Shown here: one piece after another, positions 13,222 through 22,391 of the stretch | Numbering within the stretch: position 1 is the stretch's first letter | How the letters are laid out: each line of letters begins with the position of its first letter | Source of the DNA: Tatumella sp. JGM91 | Lineage (GTDB): Bacteria > Pseudomonadota > Gammaproteobacteria > Enterobacterales > Enterobacteriaceae | Direction: 5' to 3' | Length of the DNA stretch: 64,000 bases | NCBI RefSeq assembly: GCF_018257575.1 | Contig: NZ_JAERJP010000005.1 | Location: 1 to 64,000, forward strand | Notes under the pieces: model-generated | What the model saw: the letters and a program-made list of their open reading frames with translations, nothing else | The model's database searches: none | What the model was told of the DNA's origin: nothing | Program-made: the position numbers and the translations under genes

Positions 13222-13554
13222 TTAATTATGGTGAGGTAGAATAACAGCTGAACAAGTTACTACGGCCCCAATAAATTTAGCGAAAAAGACGAAGTAATCT
13301 TTATGCTTGAGCTCTTCAAAATCCGCCGCCTCGATTGCTGCTTGAAGTATTCCATACATAGCTAATGTGATGGCAAAGATTTTGGTAACCGAAGTATTTA
13401 CCTTTAACCCCCAAAGTCCGAAGAAAAATACAACAATTGTCACTAATGTTAGGAGGATATTCTTGTTTGTCATTGTTGTCTTTTTTGTCTTGTTTGTGTT
13501 GTTTGTGTTGTTTGTGTTGTTTGTCTTTTTTGTCTTTTTTGTCTTTTTTGTCAT
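13222..13554 (-). CDS. Membrane protein with repetitive Thr/Lys/Asn N-terminus
   Basis: The 110-residue product begins with repeats KKT-KKT-KKT-NNT-NNT-NNT encoded by 9-base tandem units, then has hydrophobic segments (ILLTLVTIVVFFFGLWGL, about 33-50; IFAITLAMYGILQAAI, about 59-74; FVFFAKFIGAVVTCSAVI, about 88-105). AAGG precedes the ATG by six bases; the in-frame ATG at codon 28 would skip the repeats. Three membrane passes fit an exclusion or small transport protein. Opposite orientation to late genes marks it as a moron. Confidence 0.6.
   Translation of the reverse strand: MTKKTKKTKKTNNTNNTNNTNKTKKTTMTNKNILLTLVTIVVFFFGLWGLKVNTSVTKIFAITLAMYGILQAAIEAADFEELKHKDYFVFFAKFIGAVVTCSAVILPHHN
13478..13553. 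repeat. Microsatellite-like tandem repeat (9-base units) in a coding start
   Basis: Plus strand reads TTTTTTGTC units and TTTGTGTTG units, three to four of each. Unit length is a multiple of three, so copy-number change would alter the protein N-terminus without shifting frame. Confidence 0.8.
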
Positions 13555-13722
13555 TACTTAACCTTATTTGATTATTTTTAACTAAATCGCAATAAATCGG
13601 CGGAAGCCGTCCAAATTTTTGACGACGATTAATATCAACCATTCATAAGAAAAACTAAAGAGAATTTATGTGGTAAAGCAGATGGGTAATCGCCTTTCTC
13701 AAGGCGATATCATGTGTGGGAG

Positions 13723-13905
13723 CTATGTGCGTTTCTGAGACGCAACACACTTGTCTTGAAGGCTCTTCATTGCATCAGGTGACATGGGGGCGGTCATCAT
13801 CTGCTGGTAAGTCATACACTCTGGAGTTGTTTCCTCGTGATTTTTCTCATGAGCACATGCGGTAAGAGATACGGATACTAAAAGTAAAATAGTAAATCTA
13901 ATCAA
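13723..13905 (-). CDS. Small lipoprotein
   Basis: The 60-residue precursor has a signal peptide with lipobox LTAC (Cys17), then a short polar mature chain (about 44 residues) containing two further cysteines (PECMTY, DKCVAS) that could form a disulfide. GAGG lies upstream of the ATG. It resembles small phage lipoproteins that change the lysogen surface (Bor, Cor type) in size only, not in sequence. Confidence 0.65.
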   Translation of the reverse strand: MIRFTILLLVSVSLTACAHEKNHEETTPECMTYQQMMTAPMSPDAMKSLQDKCVASQKRT

Positions 13906-13989
13906 ATCAGCCTCCTCAGTTTAGAGGGAGTATAGCCCCTGTATTACCATGCAACCAGTTTGAAGGTCTTCTCCCTCTAATGCTCAGAA

Positions 13990-14103
13990 TTATCTCCTGA
14001 AGGCGTTGCGATATCTCTTTTTATCCCGGAAGGCAGAAAACCCGAAGTAGATTGCGATGATGATCAGAATGGCAGCAGACAGCAATAGCATTAAGTTATT
14101 CAT
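13990..14103 (-). CDS. 37-residue single-pass membrane microprotein
   Basis: The sequence is one strong hydrophobic helix (LMLLLSAAILIIIAIYFGFSAF) followed by a very basic tail (RDKKRYRNAFRR). The frame continues upstream, but this ATG gives the simplest protein. No good ribosome site is visible. Small membrane proteins of this form occur in prophages; function unknown. Confidence 0.35.
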   Translation of the reverse strand: MNNLMLLLSAAILIIIAIYFGFSAFRDKKRYRNAFRR

Positions 14104-14294
14104 TTTGTTCTTAAAACAAATTTTTCGTTGCATGTTTATATTAGAATATTTAACCAATATCAACACAATAAAACCAGGTGGTAGCATAATATTGATAAAT
14201 ATCAATTTTTTGAGGTTAAATAATCTCAATTAATTGTAATTTAACAACATTTAAATATTCGCTTAGCTGCCAGGCCAAGTATTGAGGAGCAGAA

Positions 14295-14607
14295 ATGGCA
14301 AAGCCGGATTGGAGCGAGCTTCAAGATCGGTTCCTGTCCGAACATGCCGAATCCGGCGTATCACCGAAAGAGTGGTGTGAGTCGCAGGGGCTGAACTATG
14401 CAACTGCTCGCCGATACATAAAGAAACCTGCGCAGAGTGCTAAAGCTGGAGTGCGCAGAAGCCCTGACTGAAAGTGATGAACTGACCAGTAAGCAGCAGA
14501 TGTTTGTTGCGGAGTAGCTGAAAGACAACAATGCGACACAGGCTGCTGCCCGCTCAGGCTATAGTGACCCAAACTATGGCCGGCAACTCATAGCGAATCC
14601 TAACATC
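14295..14607 (+). pseudogene. Decayed terminase small subunit (second, older copy)
   Basis: ATG 14295 (GAGGAG upstream) opens a 58-codon frame typical of the N-terminal domain of one terminase small-subunit type (WSELQDRFLSEHAESGVSPKEWCE). It stops at 14471 by frameshift. The next frame continues the family pattern with LTSKQQMFVAE, an in-frame TAG at 14515, LKDNNATQAAARSGYSD, and ends where the opposed HEPN-like gene begins. It thus carries a frameshift, a nonsense codon and a 3' truncation. The intact small subunit follows at 15186. Confidence 0.75.
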
Positions 14608-15162
14608 TCATTCATAATTCCCAACAGTAACGTGCGTTGCTCTTCGGATTAACGCTAAAACTAGTATCATCAATTTTATCCGCTTTGGAGTTTCTTCGCT
14701 GGTCAGACTGTATGATCTTTTACTGCCTTCGTCTGGGTAAAAGTACTCAGCCTTCTCCTCTTCAATGGCATTGGTAGCAAAGGTATCTATTTTGCTTACC
14801 TGAGTTTTAAGAGAATCAAGGATTGGGTCAGTAATAAAGTCTTGCTCAATTCGGTGAGCTAGTTTGTTCCTCATTCCATTAAGCTTTTCTAGTGCGCGAT
14901 ATGCGGGAATGGGCAACCCTAGCTTTTGGGCTAATCCAAGTTTGGAGTGGTAATTTAGCTTAAGTGTTATTTTATCATCGGGCTCGACTGAGAATAATTC
15001 TGATTTACCAATGGCTGAGCATATAAAAGCCTCAAGAAAAGACTCTGTGACTAAGTGCATGCGTAATACGACTCCGATGTCATCAGTGCTTGCAGATGAA
15101 GAAATAATCGCATTTGCTACTGAAGCACTGCCAAAAAGCTGTTGAAATATTTCTCTATTCAT
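14608..15162 (-). CDS. HEPN-like protein (Rx4H motif), candidate abortive-infection moron
   Basis: The 184-residue all-helical product carries Arg98-Asn-Lys-Leu-Ala-His103, the R-x4-H motif of HEPN ribonucleases, in the context LEKLNGMRNKLAHRI. This resembles the helix of MltR-like and other HEPN-fold proteins. It is inserted against the packaging genes, with its 3' end fused to the broken terminase gene and its 5' end 23 bases from the intact one. Placement and fold fit a lysogen-expressed defence gene; RNase activity is not shown and some proteins with this motif are inactive. Confidence 0.6.
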   Translation of the reverse strand: MNREIFQQLFGSASVANAIISSSASTDDIGVVLRMHLVTESFLEAFICSAIGKSELFSVEPDDKITLKLNYHSKLGLAQKLGLPIPAYRALEKLNGMRNKLAHRIEQDFITDPILDSLKTQVSKIDTFATNAIEEEKAEYFYPDEGSKRSYSLTSEETPKRIKLMILVLALIRRATHVTVGNYE

Positions 15163-15185
15163 ATTAATCCCTTAGTAGGTTAAGT

Positions 15186-15749
15186 ATGGCACTCACCGAC
15201 AAACAAGAAATGTTCTGTCGCGAGTACCTCATCGATTTGAACGCCACACAAGCGGCCATTCGGGCGGGGTACAGCGATAATACCGCCCGTAAGATTGGTA
15301 GTGAGAACCTCACAAAACCAGACATCCAAAATAGAATCGCCGAACTCAAGGCGGAGCGCAACGAGCAGGTGAATATCGATGCTGCTTATGTGCTGCGTCG
15401 CCTGGTTGAGATAGACCAGATGGATGTGCTGGATATTTTGAATGATGATGGCGGTATCAAGGCTATCAGTGAATGGCCGAAGGTATGGCGAACTACACTC
15501 AGTGGATTCGATATCAATACCAGTATTACCAATTTCGATGAAACGACCATCGAGAACATCCTCAAAAAGATTAAGTGGCCAGACAAGGTTAAAAACCTTG
15601 AGCTACTCGGCAAGCATGTCGATGTGCAGGCATTCAAAGAGCAAACCAAAACTGAACACACTGTCCCTGATGAGTTTGCAGAATTAATAGCATCCATCAA
15701 TGAGGGAATGAGCCATGTCAGGAAGCTACGAGGCGATAAGGGGGCTTGA
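15186..15749 (+). CDS. Terminase small subunit
   Basis: DNA-recognition subunit of the packaging motor. The 187-residue product opens with the Terminase_2 signature: LTDKQEMFCREYLIDLNATQAAIRAGYSDNTARKIGSENL and continues with a helical middle part and a C-terminal tail for the large subunit. It overlaps the large subunit gene by 35 bases. It belongs to a different subtype from the broken copy at 14295. Confidence 0.9.
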   Translation: MALTDKQEMFCREYLIDLNATQAAIRAGYSDNTARKIGSENLTKPDIQNRIAELKAERNEQVNIDAAYVLRRLVEIDQMDVLDILNDDGGIKAISEWPKVWRTTLSGFDINTSITNFDETTIENILKKIKWPDKVKNLELLGKHVDVQAFKEQTKTEHTVPDEFAELIASINEGMSHVRKLRGDKGA

Positions 15750-17190
15750 CCGCCTGGCAAGGATAAATTCTTTGTACTGGATAACTGACAAAAAGGGTAA
15801 TGCTGTCAGGTTCCGAATGACACGGGAGCAGCTCGAATACTATGACGGGATGCATCACCGAAACATTATTCTGAAAGCCCGTCAGTTAGGTTTCACGACT
15901 GAGGTATGTATCCTGCAGCTTGATGCCGCTATTTTTGAAGATGCGAAATGTGCGTTGATAGCTCACACATTAAACGATGCTAAGCGTCTGTTCCGTGAGA
16001 AAGTTAAGTACGCATACGACAAACTCCCCAAAGTTATAGCTTCAGGCAATCCGGCCAGCAATGACGCTGCAGGTGAGTTGGTATTCAGCAAAGGTGGTTC
16101 ACTCTACATCAGCACATCATTCCGTGGTGGTACGCTGCGTTATCTGCACGTTTCTGAATTCGGCAAAATATGCGCCAAGTTCCCGGACAAAGCCCGTGAG
16201 ATTGTTACCGGTGCCTTTGAGGCGGTATCGACTGATTGCTTCACGACAATCGAAAGTACAGCGGAAGGGCGCGCGGGTTACTTCTTCGACTACTGCCAGA
16301 CTGCTGAAAAATCCCTGATGCAGGGTAAGCCGCTATCGAACCTTGACTGGAAATTCTTTTTCTTCTCATGGTGGAAGAATCCCCTGTATGCAATCGACCC
16401 GGTAGAGCCAATCCCGCAACGCCTGAGCGATTATTTCGCTGAGATGGAGGTAAAGCACGGCATTGAGCTGAACGGACGGCAGAAAGCCTGGTATTACGCC
16501 AAAGAGAAAACTCTCGGCGATGATATGAAACGGGAATACCCGACCATCCCCGCCGAAGCATTCCAGCAGTCGGTCGAAGGCGCGTATTACGCTAAGCAAT
16601 TCCGGTGGCTGTACGAGCAGGGGCGTATTTGTTCGCTGCCTGACAACTCACATCTGCCGGTACACACGTTCTGGGATATTGGTGTCGGTGATTCAACGTC
16701 TATCTGGTTCGTCCGGATAGTCGGTGAGGAATATCACATCATCGACTACTACGAAAACAGTGGTGAAGGTCTGCGGCATTACATGAAGGTGCTGAAAGAC
16801 CGCGGTTATGAATACGGTGAACACTGGGGTCCGCACGATATCGATAACCGTGAATTTGGCAGTGATGCCAAATCCCGTAAAGAGATTGCGCGGGAAGGGT
16901 ATGTGATCGACGGGCAGAAATACTCGATACGGTTCCAGGTGGTGCCGAAGGAGTCCGTAGCAACAGGCATAGAGTCGGCCCGTGAAATCCTGAAGCATTG
17001 CGTCTTCGACGATGTGAAGTGTGCGGATGGGATTCTCGCTCTGGAATCTTACCGCAAAGAGTGGGACGACAAGCGCGGGTGCTGGAAAGATAAACCGTAT
17101 CATGACTGGACTTCACACGGCTCTGATGCCTTTCGCTATTTCGCAGTGACCAAACGTAACCGAAAACAAATCGGCGCAATATTCTTCTAA
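15715..17190 (+). CDS. Terminase large subunit
   Basis: ATPase and nuclease that drives DNA into the prohead. The 491-residue product has a variant Walker A (LKARQLGFTT, about 52-61), Walker B (YLHVSEFGK, about 143-151) and a C-terminal RuvC-like nuclease start (HTFWDIGVGDSTSIWF). Length is normal. It overlaps the small subunit and is followed by the portal after 11 bases. Confidence 0.92.
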   Translation: MSGSYEAIRGLDRLARINSLYWITDKKGNAVRFRMTREQLEYYDGMHHRNIILKARQLGFTTEVCILQLDAAIFEDAKCALIAHTLNDAKRLFREKVKYAYDKLPKVIASGNPASNDAAGELVFSKGGSLYISTSFRGGTLRYLHVSEFGKICAKFPDKAREIVTGAFEAVSTDCFTTIESTAEGRAGYFFDYCQTAEKSLMQGKPLSNLDWKFFFFSWWKNPLYAIDPVEPIPQRLSDYFAEMEVKHGIELNGRQKAWYYAKEKTLGDDMKREYPTIPAEAFQQSVEGAYYAKQFRWLYEQGRICSLPDNSHLPVHTFWDIGVGDSTSIWFVRIVGEEYHIIDYYENSGEGLRHYMKVLKDRGYEYGEHWGPHDIDNREFGSDAKSRKEIAREGYVIDGQKYSIRFQVVPKESVATGIESAREILKHCVFDDVKCADGILALESYRKEWDDKRGCWKDKPYHDWTSHGSDAFRYFAVTKRNRKQIGAIFF

Positions 17191-17201
17191 GGATAAACTC
17201 A

Positions 17202-18647
17202 GTGAACGAACCAAACAAAGGTGAGGTGGCATTCCTCGTCAACGCCCTTGCTGAGTCAATCGGGCGGCAACGAATGCTGTACGCCAGCCAGTTCCACGGG
17301 AATACGAAACGCACAAAGTTATGGGATGAATTCGGTTATCCCGATAGCGTCCCGTTTGACCTGTTGTATCGTGCATACCGGCGTAACTCTGCGGCATATT
17401 CCGGCATTCATAAAACGCTGGATTCCTGCTGGATAGATTTGCCAACCATTATCGAGGGTCCGGAATCAGACGAAGCGACGCAAAACACGCCGTGGGAAGT
17501 CATGATTACCCGGGTAATGAAGCGCTTCTGGGCGAAAATCAAAGATGCTGACCGGCGTAACCTCGTTGGTCGGTACTCTGCATTACTTCTGCAGATTAAA
17601 GACGGCAATGAGTGGTATAAGCCGGTTGACGTGAACGCTGTCCGTCGCCTGGGTGATAAAGCGATTGTCCGGATGATTCCCGCATGGGAGTCGCAGATTA
17701 AACCGGTCAGTTATGACATTGACACGCTATCTGATACCTACGGACAGCCGACTGAGTATCAGTTTAATGAGCAGCCTATTGACGATAACGGCTCTTACGG
17801 TCCGACACGCAGCGTTACGGTGCATCCGGATCGGGTGATTATTCTCGCCGAAGGTGCAGAAGACGAAAATATCCTGTCCGGCATCCCGCTGAACGAGGCC
17901 GGTTACAATGACCTGCTGGATATCGAGAAAACCAAAGGCGGTAGTGCTGAAGGTTTTCTGAAGAACGCCAGCCGGCAGTTGGGTATAGCGTTTGATAAGG
18001 AAACAGACCTGACAAACATTAGTCAGATGGCAAAAGATGCCGGGTATAAAGACCTCGGCGAAGCCATGAACGACAAAATGATGAAACTGAATCGCGGTAC
18101 TGACTCGGCACTGGTTACTCAGTCCGGTACCACATCAGTACTGTCAGTGGCCGCAGCCGACCCCACGCCATCATGGACGGTGTCAGCAAACAGCTACGCA
18201 TCAACGATTCAGTGTCCGTTCAATATCCTGTTCGGAAAGCAAACCGGCAATCTGGCATCCACTGAGGATAAATCAGCATGGGCTGTACGCTGTAATTCAC
18301 GGCGTAATGGCTTCCAGTCTGATGTTGTAACAGCGGTAATCACCCGACTGTGGACTATAGGGGCTATCGATGCGCCGGCTAACGGAGAATTGACGATAAC
18401 CTGGTCTGATTTACTGGCGCCGGGCGATACCGAAAAGCTGGCGAATATGTCCACCATTGCGGATGTTGCTCAGAAATCACAGGCGGCGCTGGGGCGGTCA
18501 TCTATCACTGAGAATGAAATCCGTGCTGCCGGAGGACTTGAGCCGGTACCGGAAGTGACGCCGCCGGACCTGAACGTTAAACAAACCAGTAAGGACCCGC
18601 TGAATGATGACCAGAGCAATACTCAGGACGCCGGTAATACCACGTAA
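17202..18647 (+). CDS. Portal protein (DUF1073-type)
   Basis: Dodecameric portal at the head vertex. The 481-residue product has the family pattern YRRNSAAYSGIHKTLDSCW near the start, GTDSALVTQSG, and CPFNILFGKQTGNLASTEDK (about 336-355). It lies between terminase and the head morphogenesis gene, with which it overlaps by 44 bases. The tail end is acidic and disordered. Confidence 0.85.
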   Translation: MNEPNKGEVAFLVNALAESIGRQRMLYASQFHGNTKRTKLWDEFGYPDSVPFDLLYRAYRRNSAAYSGIHKTLDSCWIDLPTIIEGPESDEATQNTPWEVMITRVMKRFWAKIKDADRRNLVGRYSALLLQIKDGNEWYKPVDVNAVRRLGDKAIVRMIPAWESQIKPVSYDIDTLSDTYGQPTEYQFNEQPIDDNGSYGPTRSVTVHPDRVIILAEGAEDENILSGIPLNEAGYNDLLDIEKTKGGSAEGFLKNASRQLGIAFDKETDLTNISQMAKDAGYKDLGEAMNDKMMKLNRGTDSALVTQSGTTSVLSVAAADPTPSWTVSANSYASTIQCPFNILFGKQTGNLASTEDKSAWAVRCNSRRNGFQSDVVTAVITRLWTIGAIDAPANGELTITWSDLLAPGDTEKLANMSTIADVAQKSQAALGRSSITENEIRAAGGLEPVPEVTPPDLNVKQTSKDPLNDDQSNTQDAGNTT

Positions 18648-19599
18648 TAAAGCTGACCCGACACAATCATCACGCCAGGTCAGCCGGATGTTTAACGACA
18701 TCGAAACGCGCTACCTCGGCATTAAGACTGACCTCAAATCGCTGTTTGACCTGCAGCTTACCGGCTCAGAAGTACAGACCAACTCCCTGCAGGGTTATCT
18801 GGCCTGCAACAACGAAAACGGACCCGCCACGCTGTTTCAGGTGAATATCGGAAAGTACCTCTACGACATGACCGCCGCAAAGCTGGCAAGCCTGTTACAG
18901 AGCGCTCAGGCGATTCTGGATAAATGGTTGCTACAGGGTGGTGAGCAAAACGTATGGGCGATGGGTTATGTGCAGGATGAATATGAGCGCGGCACGCAAA
19001 TGGCCGTCAGCAATCTGTCGGTACAGTCAGCCGTTTACGAGCAGCAGGTAACACTGGCCGACCGGTTATCATCGCCTGGTGTGCTGAACCAGATAGCCAG
19101 TGCGCAGGTATCTACGTACAGCGACTGGAAAGGCATCAGCGATAAAGCCCGCGCTGATTTGTCCGGTGTCATAACTGATGCTGTGGCGCGTGGCATCAAT
19201 CCGCGTGAAACGGCTCAAATAGTCAGCAAGCGGCTCGACGTTTCAATGAGCAGTGCAAAGAACATCGCTCAGACGGAGCAGGTCGGGGCACTTCGTAACG
19301 CCCAGCGGACAGAAACAGTCTGGTCCCGCGATACTCTCGGCCTGAATACCAAAATGCTGCACCTGTCAGCACTCAAGCCAACGTCCCGCGCATGGCATGT
19401 TGCCCGCCACGGTCACACGTATACGCCGGAAGAAATCGAAGAGTGGTATTCGCAGAACGGCAATCGCTATAACTGCTACTGCAGCCAGATACCGGTGATT
19501 CTGGATGATGACGGGGAGATAGTTAACCCCGGCATGGTCGAGCGTCTGGCGAAAGAGCGGGAGCAGTGGCAGTCAGTCTCCCATAAACCCAAAAAGTAA
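18604..19599 (+). CDS. Head morphogenesis protein (SPP1 gp7/Mu F type)
   Basis: The 331-residue minor head protein has DAVARGINPRETAQIVSKRL and AQTEQVGALRNAQR in the middle and a C-terminal motif RYNCYCSQIPV typical of this family, thought to sit with the portal inside the head. It begins within the portal gene with two adjacent ATGs. Confidence 0.8.
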   Translation: MMTRAILRTPVIPRNKADPTQSSRQVSRMFNDIETRYLGIKTDLKSLFDLQLTGSEVQTNSLQGYLACNNENGPATLFQVNIGKYLYDMTAAKLASLLQSAQAILDKWLLQGGEQNVWAMGYVQDEYERGTQMAVSNLSVQSAVYEQQVTLADRLSSPGVLNQIASAQVSTYSDWKGISDKARADLSGVITDAVARGINPRETAQIVSKRLDVSMSSAKNIAQTEQVGALRNAQRTETVWSRDTLGLNTKMLHLSALKPTSRAWHVARHGHTYTPEEIEEWYSQNGNRYNCYCSQIPVILDDDGEIVNPGMVERLAKEREQWQSVSHKPKK

Positions 19600-19618
19600 C
19601 CACCAGTGAGGACTCAGC

Positions 19619-20821
19619 ATGTCACGCAACTGCGTAAACGTGCTGTCGGTCATTAACTCCGCTTCAAATATCTCAACTGAAACCATCAACGGACGCGATC
19701 ACATCATCGTGCGCGGCATCACGCCAGTTGTTGATGATATTGTGATGAACCGGAAGTTGTACCCGGCAGCAGAAATAAGCAAGGGCTATAAAACGCTCGA
19801 ACGAAACCCGATGCCGCTCGGTCATCCCAAAATCGACGGTAAGCACATTTCAGCGCGTGATGTACAGGCCGTTAATCAGTTCCATGTCGGAGCCTGGCTG
19901 CAGAACGTGAACCACTCAGGCGGCAAGGTAACCGGCGATATGTACGTTGACCGCCGCTATGCCGAAGGTTCTGAGCATGGCAAGCGTCTGCTTGAACGCC
20001 TGGACGATATGGCTGCCGGTAAAAATACTGAGCCGGTGCATATATCAACCGGCCTGATGTACTCCGGAATCGCTGCCAACGGCGAATCCAAGGGCAAAAA
20101 GTACAACGAGATTGCGACAAACATGGACTTTGACCATGTGGCCGTGCTTCTCGATGAACCTGGTGCCGGTACTCCTGCAGAGGGTGTCGGAATCTTCGTT
20201 AACTCAGACGGCACCGAGCAGGAAATCGAAGTTGTGAACCTGTCAGATGCCGACATTCCCGATCCAAACGACCCCGTTAAATCATTTTTCAACCAGCTAA
20301 AGGCGTTTTTCAGCGCCAACAGCAAACAATCCGATGAAGGAAACGACCCGATGAAAGAACTCATCACCAACGCGCTGAAAGCAAAAGGCATCGAAACCGA
20401 AGGTAAATCGGATGCTGAACTGATGGACGCGTACAACAAGGCCATGACCGATGATGCTGCCAAAAAGGAGGAAACGCCGGAAGAAAAGGCGGTCCGTCTG
20501 AAGAAGGAGGCTGACGACAAAGCAGCAGCTGATAAAGCCACGGGTACTGCGACCAATACCGAAGAAGTTCCCGCCTGGGCTAAGTCGCTGACCGAAAAAG
20601 TTGAATCTCTGACCATTCAGGTTAATGCCGGCCAGGAATCAGAAAAAACCACCATGCGCACAGCGGTTAAGGCCAAATTCGGCATGACGGACGTTGCGGT
20701 CAATGCGCTGGACGGTGAGCCACTGAAAGAGCTGTACGCACAATGTGCCACTTCACACGGCCTGATCGGTGCTTTCAACCACTCAACCGACACCAAATCA
20801 ATCTCAGAAATGCCGGAGTAA
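19619..20821 (+). CDS. DUF2213 prohead protease/scaffold fusion
   Basis: Residues 1-200 match DUF2213, a phage head-maturation protease type (ETINGRDHIIVRGITPV; NPMPLGHPKI; TNMDFDHVAVLL). The rest, from about residue 240, is an acidic coiled coil rich in Lys/Glu/Ala (KAVRLKKEADDKAAADKA) typical of scaffold. An internal ATG at 20351 with AAGGAAA in front could give a separate 156-residue scaffold, like Nu3 inside lambda C. Position before the decoration and capsid genes fits. Confidence 0.8.
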   Translation: MSRNCVNVLSVINSASNISTETINGRDHIIVRGITPVVDDIVMNRKLYPAAEISKGYKTLERNPMPLGHPKIDGKHISARDVQAVNQFHVGAWLQNVNHSGGKVTGDMYVDRRYAEGSEHGKRLLERLDDMAAGKNTEPVHISTGLMYSGIAANGESKGKKYNEIATNMDFDHVAVLLDEPGAGTPAEGVGIFVNSDGTEQEIEVVNLSDADIPDPNDPVKSFFNQLKAFFSANSKQSDEGNDPMKELITNALKAKGIETEGKSDAELMDAYNKAMTDDAAKKEETPEEKAVRLKKEADDKAAADKATGTATNTEEVPAWAKSLTEKVESLTIQVNAGQESEKTTMRTAVKAKFGMTDVAVNALDGEPLKELYAQCATSHGLIGAFNHSTDTKSISEMPE

Positions 20822-20827
20822 TGACAA

Positions 20828-21295
20828 ATGGCTAAAGACGGTAAACACGTAATTCACGCTGGCGGCATTTTCGCTAATCCGCTGCTTCACCGCGGAGGTG
20901 CGGCAGCCGCCGCAACACAACCTGGCACTGTTGGTTATTTCGATGCCGGTAAATTTACTGCATCAGTGGCGGGTGAAGAATCGGCAATTTTGTACGTTGC
21001 CAACTTCGATTACCTGCGCTGCAAAACGGTCGATGACACCATTGCTGCAGGTGACTTTGTCGTGGCTATTCAGCCGCAGTCAGGCATGTTCCTGAATATT
21101 CCTGCAGCGGCCGGTACGTACACCAAAGGTCAGGCTGTCGCAGTGGCTAATGGCCAGATTAAAGCAGCCTCCGCTGGAACTCCTGCAGATGGTGATACTC
21201 CGGCAGTGGCCGCTGACACTGTTTTCGCTTATGTCGAAGAAGATACCGCGCTGACAGCAGTGGCGGGTGATCTGGTTCGCGTAGTATTCAAATAA
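20828..21295 (+). CDS. Capsid decoration/cement protein
   Basis: The 155-residue product is rich in Ala/Gly and beta-prone (ILYVANFDYLRCKTVDDTIAAGDFVV), with a C-terminal barrel-like part (GDLVRVVF). I place it with DUF2190-like or similar structural cements because it lies between the protease/scaffold and the major capsid gene. Exact family is uncertain. Confidence 0.65.
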   Translation: MAKDGKHVIHAGGIFANPLLHRGGAAAAATQPGTVGYFDAGKFTASVAGEESAILYVANFDYLRCKTVDDTIAAGDFVVAIQPQSGMFLNIPAAAGTYTKGQAVAVANGQIKAASAGTPADGDTPAVAADTVFAYVEEDTALTAVAGDLVRVVFK

Positions 21296-21305
21296 GGATA
21301 ACTGA

Positions 21306-22382
21306 ATGTTTGTATTCTCGAAGTCTATTGGCGAAAAGACCAATAACCTGGCTGTTAACAGCTATCAGTTCGCGCAACTGAACCAGGAGCGACACGCCGC
21401 AATGAACCATCAGGGCGTGAACGTGATGGAAGAAATTGCCAATCGCGTGAATATTGCCTCAGAGCTGAACGGTATCAATGCCGTACGCTCTCCGGCCGAT
21501 CTGTATAAAACGTTCGATCAGACCGTGCTGGCACAGTTCACCAATCAGGACGAGTTCACACTCCTGAATGACCTGACGCCGCTGTCACGCTCCGTACGCA
21601 TTAATGCCACCGTGTACGAATACGCGAAGTCTGGCGGTAAAATGTGGGGGCATACCTCAATGTCCGGCCAGATTGGTGCTGCGCTGGATGCCACTGCGTA
21701 CACCTACGATGGCACCATGGTCCCGGTGCATGATACCGGCTTTAAGTTCAACTGGCGTGATGGCCGGCTGAACAACCCTGATGCATTCGATGTGATTTCT
21801 GATGCTCAGGCAGAATCCACGGCTCAGATTCGCCGGACCTTTGTGGATTACATCTTCAATGGCTTCCGTGACAGTGAAGGCAACTACGTTCAGTTCGACG
21901 GTAAAACGTGGAAGGGCCTGAAAGCCGATGAACGTGTTGCTCAGGTCACGCTGACTACCAACCTGGCAACTGCCACCGATCCGAAAGCCATCCGTGCTCA
22001 GGCAATCGCATTGCGCGATGTAGTTCGCGTAACCAACCTGCAATACGGCAATCAGACCTGGTATGTGTCTCAGGACATCATGTCCAACTTGGAGCAGTAT
22101 TTCAGTGACAATTATGCAGCACCAACACTGTACGAAGAGCTGCTGAAACTGTCCGGTATTGCTGCGATTAAAGTTGATGCTCAGCTTACCGGCAACCAGT
22201 TGCTGATTGTCCCGTTACAGTCCGGTGTTATCGCGCCGATCGTCGGCCAGGCATTCGGTACCGTTGCTGACCCGCGTCCGTTCTATAACAGTGATTATGT
22301 CTGGCGCACCTGGGGTGCTGCTGGCCTGATGGTGAAAACCGATATTCAGGGTCACTTCTCTGTCGTCTACGCTCACAGCTAA
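21306..22382 (+). CDS. Major capsid protein
   Basis: The 358-residue product has features of HK97-fold capsids: long N-terminal helix region, AVRSPADLYKTFDQTVL, WKGLKADERV, PTLYEELLKL and a C-terminal P-domain (VWRTWGAAGLMVKTDIQGHF). It stands directly after the cement gene and before the head-tail connectors. Confidence 0.85.
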   Translation: MFVFSKSIGEKTNNLAVNSYQFAQLNQERHAAMNHQGVNVMEEIANRVNIASELNGINAVRSPADLYKTFDQTVLAQFTNQDEFTLLNDLTPLSRSVRINATVYEYAKSGGKMWGHTSMSGQIGAALDATAYTYDGTMVPVHDTGFKFNWRDGRLNNPDAFDVISDAQAESTAQIRRTFVDYIFNGFRDSEGNYVQFDGKTWKGLKADERVAQVTLTTNLATATDPKAIRAQAIALRDVVRVTNLQYGNQTWYVSQDIMSNLEQYFSDNYAAPTLYEELLKLSGIAAIKVDAQLTGNQLLIVPLQSGVIAPIVGQAFGTVADPRPFYNSDYVWRTWGAAGLMVKTDIQGHFSVVYAHS

Positions 22383-22391
22383 GGATAAATC

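Noticed and set aside
13316-13642. Alternative minus-strand frame through the tandem repeat (108 codons)
   Set aside because: Repeats of length nine keep all frames open; the other frame has membrane helices and a better start, this one is a polar shadow.
13688-13709. AATCGCC...AAGGCGAT stem resembling an outlying CI operator
   Set aside because: Half-sites match, but the spacing is six bases longer than in OL/OR sites; it is more likely a hairpin downstream of the small lipoprotein gene.
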